Source: an uncultured Pelagibacterales bacterium (lineage in GTDB: Bacteria; Pseudomonadota; Alphaproteobacteria; Pelagibacterales; Pelagibacteraceae). Taken from it: a stretch of DNA of 10,634 bases. How positions within the stretch are numbered: the first letter of the stretch is position 1; every line of letters starts with the position of its first letter. The translations under genes and the position numbers were made by a program. Where the stretch lies: assembly GCA_913020625.1 (NCBI GenBank), contig CAJVZX010000023.1:1-10634 (forward strand), written 5' to 3'. Under the pieces are notes generated by a model, which saw nothing but the letters and a program-made list of their open reading frames with translations, searched no databases and was not told where the DNA came from. This document shows positions 7,578 to 10,634 of this stretch, one piece after another.

Positions 7578-7784
7578 ATGAAAGAACTTTTAGCAAAATT
7601 AAGATATAGGCCTAATAATTTTGAAATTATTGAAGAAGGAAATTATGTAATTTGTGCAGTTTCGGGGAAAAAGATTGCCCTAGAGCATCTTTCTTACTGG
7701 AATGTTGAATTACAAGAGGCTTACTATTCTTCTAAAGAGGCACATTTGAAATATGAAAAAATCAAAAAAGATAAAGTAATTTGA
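7578..7784 (+). CDS. DUF2093 family small protein of unknown function
   Basis: The 68-residue soluble protein has no signal peptide or membrane segment. The central part reads GNYVICAVSGKKI (21-33) and ALEHLSYWNVELQEAY (34-49), which matches what I know of DUF2093, a short family found mainly in Alphaproteobacteria with a conserved CAV(T/S)G, a YW pair and a QE(A/P)Y segment. It has a single cysteine (Cys26), so it is not a classical zinc ribbon. The C-terminus is Lys-rich. No function is established. In many Alphaproteobacteria this gene lies between xseA/purD and lpxK/waaA, and that neighbourhood is largely kept here without xseA. It is divergent from purD, and its TGA directly abuts the stop of the acyltransferase gene on the opposite strand. 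That it is a real gene is well supported by the motif match and the compact fit. Confidence 0.85.
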   Translation: MKELLAKLRYRPNNFEIIEEGNYVICAVSGKKIALEHLSYWNVELQEAYYSSKEAHLKYEKIKKDKVI

Positions 7785-8651
7785 TTATTTCCATTTACTA
7801 TGCGACCAAATCCATTGGCCAGGGTTTTTACTAATCATTTTTTCTAAAATTTTGTTGAGCTTTATAGTTATTATTTCAATATTTTTTTTATTATTTTCAA
7901 GATCATTGAAGTTTATTGGATTATTTATAGACATTTGAAAATTTGATCCATTTAATCGTTCAATATCAATTGGTATAATTTTATATTTGTATCTAAGAGC
8001 TAGTTGAGCCGGAATTGTTGTTGTAAAAGTTGGTTTATTAAATAAATCTACTTTAATACCCTCGCTGACTCTTTGATCGATCATTAATGCTATTGAATAG
8101 TTATTATTACATTTATCTAACAATTCCTTAAGACCAGCTTTCCCTTTTTTAATCTGATTGGGACATATATATTTTTTTCTTAAATATTCCATTATGGGAT
8201 TAAGAAATTTATTATTTAGAGGCCTATAAATTGCTGCTAGTTTTATTCCTTCGTCATAAAGCCTCATTGCCATCAATTCAAAATTTGCAAAATGTCCAGA
8301 GACAAAAACTACTGGTTCATTATTCTTTTTAATTTCATCTAAATGTTCTAGGCCTATCATTTTTATTCGATTATATTTAGGTTTAAATTTATTTAAAAAA
8401 ACATATTCGGAAAAAGTACGTCCAATATTTGACCACATTTTAATTACGGTCTCTTCCTCTTTTTTTTTATCAATATCACCTAATCCAATTTTGATATTTT
8501 GTTTAATTATATCTTTTGATCTAAAAAAAGGACCAATAATTTTTCCCAGAACACTTCCAAGGTTAGATGCATTTTTAAGTCCTATTATTTTGAAAATGCA
8601 AAATAAAGAAATTATACTTATAAATTCAAAAAAGTATTTTATAATTTTCAT
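7785..8651 (-). CDS. LpxL/HtrB-family lipid A acyltransferase (lysophospholipid acyltransferase superfamily)
   Basis: Inner-membrane enzyme expected to add a secondary acyl chain to Kdo-lipid A on the cytoplasmic face. The 288-residue protein begins with a hydrophobic segment (about 4-26), then FVSGHFANFE at 116-125, giving the His120...Glu125 pair of the H(x4)D/E acyltransferase motif. IYRPLNNKFL (141-150), LMIDQRVSEGIKV (189-201), the TTTIPAQLALR segment (211-220) and the C-terminal PGQWIWSHSKWK (277-288) are characteristic of the LpxL/LpxM/LpxP family. I cannot tell which position or chain length it uses, so no symbol is given; another lysophospholipid acyltransferase role is possible. It overlaps lpxK by 4 nt (ATGA) and is last in the waaA-lpxK-acyltransferase unit. 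It ends with no gap against the DUF2093 stop, so no separate terminator fits between them. Confidence 0.9.
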   Translation of the reverse strand: MKIIKYFFEFISIISLFCIFKIIGLKNASNLGSVLGKIIGPFFRSKDIIKQNIKIGLGDIDKKKEEETVIKMWSNIGRTFSEYVFLNKFKPKYNRIKMIGLEHLDEIKKNNEPVVFVSGHFANFELMAMRLYDEGIKLAAIYRPLNNKFLNPIMEYLRKKYICPNQIKKGKAGLKELLDKCNNNYSIALMIDQRVSEGIKVDLFNKPTFTTTIPAQLALRYKYKIIPIDIERLNGSNFQMSINNPINFNDLENNKKNIEIITIKLNKILEKMISKNPGQWIWSHSKWK

Positions 8652-9595
8652 ATATTTTTTTTTATCAATTCTATAAAATTATCTTTATTTTCTATTTCCA
8701 ATTCAATTTTTAAATATTGAATAGATAATTTATTTATAAGCGAGTCATCAGGGAATCTAAAATAATCTTTTTCTGTAGTTAGTAGAATTTTATTCTTGCC
8801 TTCTTTTTCCATTAAACTCCCAGCTAACATTTCAGTATCAAGAATTGAATAATGGTGATGATCTGGAAAAGAAAATGTATGTATTAAATTCAAATTATTT
8901 TCTCTCAATAAATCAAAAAAATTTGATGGGTTTCCTATTCCAGCAAAAGCACATATTTGTTTATCTTTAAATCTATTAATATCTACAGCTTTGTATTTTG
9001 AGTAGAAAATTTTAGCATTTTTGTTTTTTTTATATATTTGATTTTCAATTTTAATATCTTTTTGACCATTTATAACAATGCAATCTGCTCTATTTATAGC
9101 TGTAAATCTTTCTCTCAAAGGTCCAGATGGTATTACAAGTCCATTTCCAATCCATTGTTTTTGATTAAAACAAACAATTGAAAATTTTTTTTTAATAGTG
9201 AAATCCTGAAACCCATCATCAAGAATTGCAATATCATTTTTATTTTTTATTAGAGATTCTATTGCTTCTTTTCTGCTTCCGGAAACAAATGTTGTTCCTA
9301 CTTTTTTTAGCATTGTTATTTCATCCTTAAGATAATCGTAGTATTTTTTAACAAATGCAGGATTTTTTCCTAGGGATTGAGTAATTTTAAAAATTTCTGA
9401 TGCCAAAGGTGTTTTTCCTGTTCCACCTAAATAAATATTACCAACACATATTATAGGTATAGAAAAATTTCTTTTTTTTGATATTTTTAATTTTATATAG
9501 TTAAAGATATTCACAAAAAATGAAAGAGGGGATAATACTATTGCTAAAAAAGATATATATTTATAATCCCAAAATCTTGGTTTTTTTAAAAGCAT
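8648..9595 (-). CDS. lpxK: Tetraacyldisaccharide 4'-kinase (LpxK)
   Basis: Phosphorylates the 4' position of the lipid A disaccharide to give lipid IVA, at the inner membrane. The 315-residue protein starts with the usual KPRFWD and a membrane-associated hydrophobic segment (about 14-33). The Walker A loop GNIYLGGTGKTP is at 52-63, the Walker B-like ILDDGFQD at 124-131, GNGLVIPSGPLRE at 150-162, CAFAGIGNPSNFF at 215-227, FPDHHHYS at 243-250 (family catalytic His region) and LLTTEKDYFRFP at 271-282. Unusual: the SRGYGG segment normally found between Walker A and Walker B is absent. The stretch 80-100 instead reads AFVKKYYDYLKDEITMLKK, although the Asp-Glu pair (91-92) that usually follows as GDEP is retained. 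The start follows a good AGGA ribosome binding site that overlaps the waaA stop. The end overlaps the acyltransferase gene by 4 nt. Confidence 0.95.
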   Translation of the reverse strand: MLLKKPRFWDYKYISFLAIVLSPLSFFVNIFNYIKLKISKKRNFSIPIICVGNIYLGGTGKTPLASEIFKITQSLGKNPAFVKKYYDYLKDEITMLKKVGTTFVSGSRKEAIESLIKNKNDIAILDDGFQDFTIKKKFSIVCFNQKQWIGNGLVIPSGPLRERFTAINRADCIVINGQKDIKIENQIYKKNKNAKIFYSKYKAVDINRFKDKQICAFAGIGNPSNFFDLLRENNLNLIHTFSFPDHHHYSILDTEMLAGSLMEKEGKNKILLTTEKDYFRFPDDSLINKLSIQYLKIELEIENKDNFIELIKKNI

Positions 9596-9599
9596 AATT

Positions 9600-9604
9600 T
9601 CCTA
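9600..9604 (-). promoter_or_regulatory. Shine-Dalgarno sequence of lpxK overlapping the waaA stop
   Basis: Read on the - strand, the junction is TAGGAAATT followed by ATG. The TAG stop of waaA forms the first part of AGGAA, about five bases before the lpxK start. It is the clearest ribosome binding site in the window, and its overlap with the stop suggests re-initiation by ribosomes finishing waaA. Confidence 0.6.
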
Positions 9605-10634
9605 TAAAAATTTACTTATTTCTAAAAAGGTTTTATCAAGAATCTTTTTCCCAATAGTTTCTAATTTTTTTTTATTTATACTTTTTCTAAATGGTTTTTT
9701 AAGATTTATATTTATCTTTTTTATCAGTTGGGATTTGTTTTTAATAGTCTCTGTAATATTTAAACTATTCAACAATTTGTACACTTCTTTAAAATTTTGA
9801 ATGTTTGGACCATGAAAAATTTTGCATCCTAATCTTGCAGGTTCCAATGGATTTTGACCACCATGTGGTATTAAAGATCCTCCTAAAAAAACAGTTTGTG
9901 AGATTTTATAAAAATTTAAAGTTGCCCCGTAAACATCTACTAAATAAATATCAATTTTATTTTTTTTAATTAAATTATCCGAATGTTTATGTACCGACAA
10001 GTTCATACTTTTTAATTTTTCCATAATTTTAGGAATTCTATTTATATGCCTTGGTATTATAATTGTAATTAAATTATTTATTTTTTTTTTTAACTGAACA
10101 TGAATTTGAGCACAAATTTCTTCTTCGTTAAAATGCGTACTAGAAGCACACCATATTTTATTATTAAAAAAAACTTTAGAAAAATTTTTTTTACTTTCTA
10201 AAATTTTATTGGATGAGGTTGAATATTTCAAATTTCCGCAATCAGAAATTTTCTTAACTTTAAAATATTTTAGAAATTGTTTTGATTCTTGGTTTTGGAC
10301 GAAACATAAATCAAACATATTAAATATATTAATTGCAGAGTTTGGTATTTTTTTCCAGGAACCAAATGTTTTTTTTGTAAATCTGCCATTAATTAATAGT
10401 AATGGAATTTCTAAATCTTTTATATTAAAAATAAAATTTGGCCATATTTCTGATTCAACAAACATTGCAATATCTGGTTTCCAATGATTTAAAAACTTTC
10501 TAGATAATGAATTGGTATCTATTGGAAGAAACTGATGAATTACTTTTTTAAGATTTTTTTTTTCTAATATTACTTTAGAAGAACTTAATGTATTTGTTGT
10601 AATTAATATTTTGTTAATTTTTTTCTCTCTCTCT
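9602..10634 (-). CDS. waaA: 3-deoxy-D-manno-octulosonic acid transferase (WaaA/KdtA), N-terminus beyond window
   Basis: Transfers Kdo from CMP-Kdo to lipid IVA at the inner membrane. The reading frame does not begin at the internal Met at 10465: it stays open to the window edge, and the extra 56 codons continue the family pattern (ILITTNTLSS..., HQFLPIDTNS, FLNHWKPDIAMFVESEIWPN), matching the TTxTxTG, YLPxD and ETEIWPN regions of KdtA. About 343 residues are visible, so roughly 80 N-terminal residues, including the membrane anchor and the expected catalytic Glu, are missing. Further motifs in visible numbering: INGRFTKKTFGSW (81-93), CGNLKY (132-137), ASSTHFNEEE (163-172), PRHINR (194-199) and the glycosyltransferase motif GGQNPLEPARLG (258-269). 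How many Kdo residues it adds cannot be read from the sequence. lpxK follows 6 nt downstream. Confidence 0.95.
   Translation of the reverse strand, partial: EREKKINKILITTNTLSSSKVILEKKNLKKVIHQFLPIDTNSLSRKFLNHWKPDIAMFVESEIWPNFIFNIKDLEIPLLLINGRFTKKTFGSWKKIPNSAINIFNMFDLCFVQNQESKQFLKYFKVKKISDCGNLKYSTSSNKILESKKNFSKVFFNNKIWCASSTHFNEEEICAQIHVQLKKKINNLITIIIPRHINRIPKIMEKLKSMNLSVHKHSDNLIKKNKIDIYLVDVYGATLNFYKISQTVFLGGSLIPHGGQNPLEPARLGCKIFHGPNIQNFKEVYKLLNSLNITETIKNKSQLIKKININLKKPFRKSINKKKLETIGKKILDKTFLEISKFL

Noticed and set aside
10463..10465. Internal ATG as the start of waaA
   Set aside because: The frame is open to the window edge, and the upstream 56 codons match the KdtA pattern including LPIDTN and the residues leading into ESEIWPN. 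The gene is cut by the window, not short.
10209..10487. 92-codon + strand open frame opposite waaA
   Set aside because: It is antisense to conserved KdtA sequence and has no motif or ribosome binding site.
10624..10634. CT dinucleotide repeat at the window edge
   Set aside because: It is short and in frame in waaA (Glu-Arg-Glu on the - strand). It is cut off by the window and not evidence of a functional repeat.
1..10634. Novel defence, mobile or biosynthetic system
   Set aside because: Every open frame of substance is assigned to a housekeeping or envelope family. There are no integrase, transposase, toxin or CRISPR signatures and no unexplained gap longer than 29 bp.

Overview
This is a very AT-rich, almost wall-to-wall coding stretch of bacterial chromosome. 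It looks like a streamlined free-living alphaproteobacterium, most likely of the SAR11 (Pelagibacterales) type. The evidence is the strong A/T and Lys/Asn/Ile/Phe bias, genes that overlap or touch almost everywhere, two families typical of Alphaproteobacteria (a DUF3035/BamF-like lipoprotein and DUF2093), and intact pgi and purD, which argue against a Rickettsia-like parasite. The lineage is inferred from style and gene content; no database search was run.

Left block (about 1-5729, + strand): the last few codons of a possible upstream gene, then ribF (FAD synthesis), ileS (isoleucyl-tRNA synthetase), lspA (signal peptidase II), a small DUF3035/BamF-like lipoprotein and a short pgi (glucose-6-phosphate isomerase). 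Neighbouring genes overlap by 8, 17 and 1 nt or are 4 nt apart, so they read as one transcription unit. LspA lies directly before a lipoprotein that it would be expected to process.

Middle block (5726-7784): rsmD (16S rRNA methyltransferase) and purD (GAR synthetase) run on the - strand with purD first and a 4-nt ATGA overlap. rsmD meets pgi tail to tail in a shared TTAA. A 29-bp AT-only gap separates purD from a divergent 68-codon DUF2093 gene on the + strand.

Right block (7785-10634, - strand): waaA (Kdo transferase, whose N-terminus lies beyond the window), lpxK (lipid A 4'-kinase) and an LpxL/HtrB-family acyltransferase, in that transcription order. Together they cover phosphorylation, Kdo addition and secondary acylation in lipid A-Kdo synthesis, so the organism probably makes a Kdo-lipid A type outer membrane.

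No RNA genes, mobile elements, CRISPR arrays, riboswitches or convincing terminators were seen, and no gap exceeds 29 bp. I did not find a new multi-gene system. The points most worth following up are the LpxK lacking its usual SRGYGG loop, the DUF2093 gene of unknown function inside an envelope/purine neighbourhood that seems to have lost xseA, the shared stop-codon junctions, and a T9A9 palindrome inside pgi.
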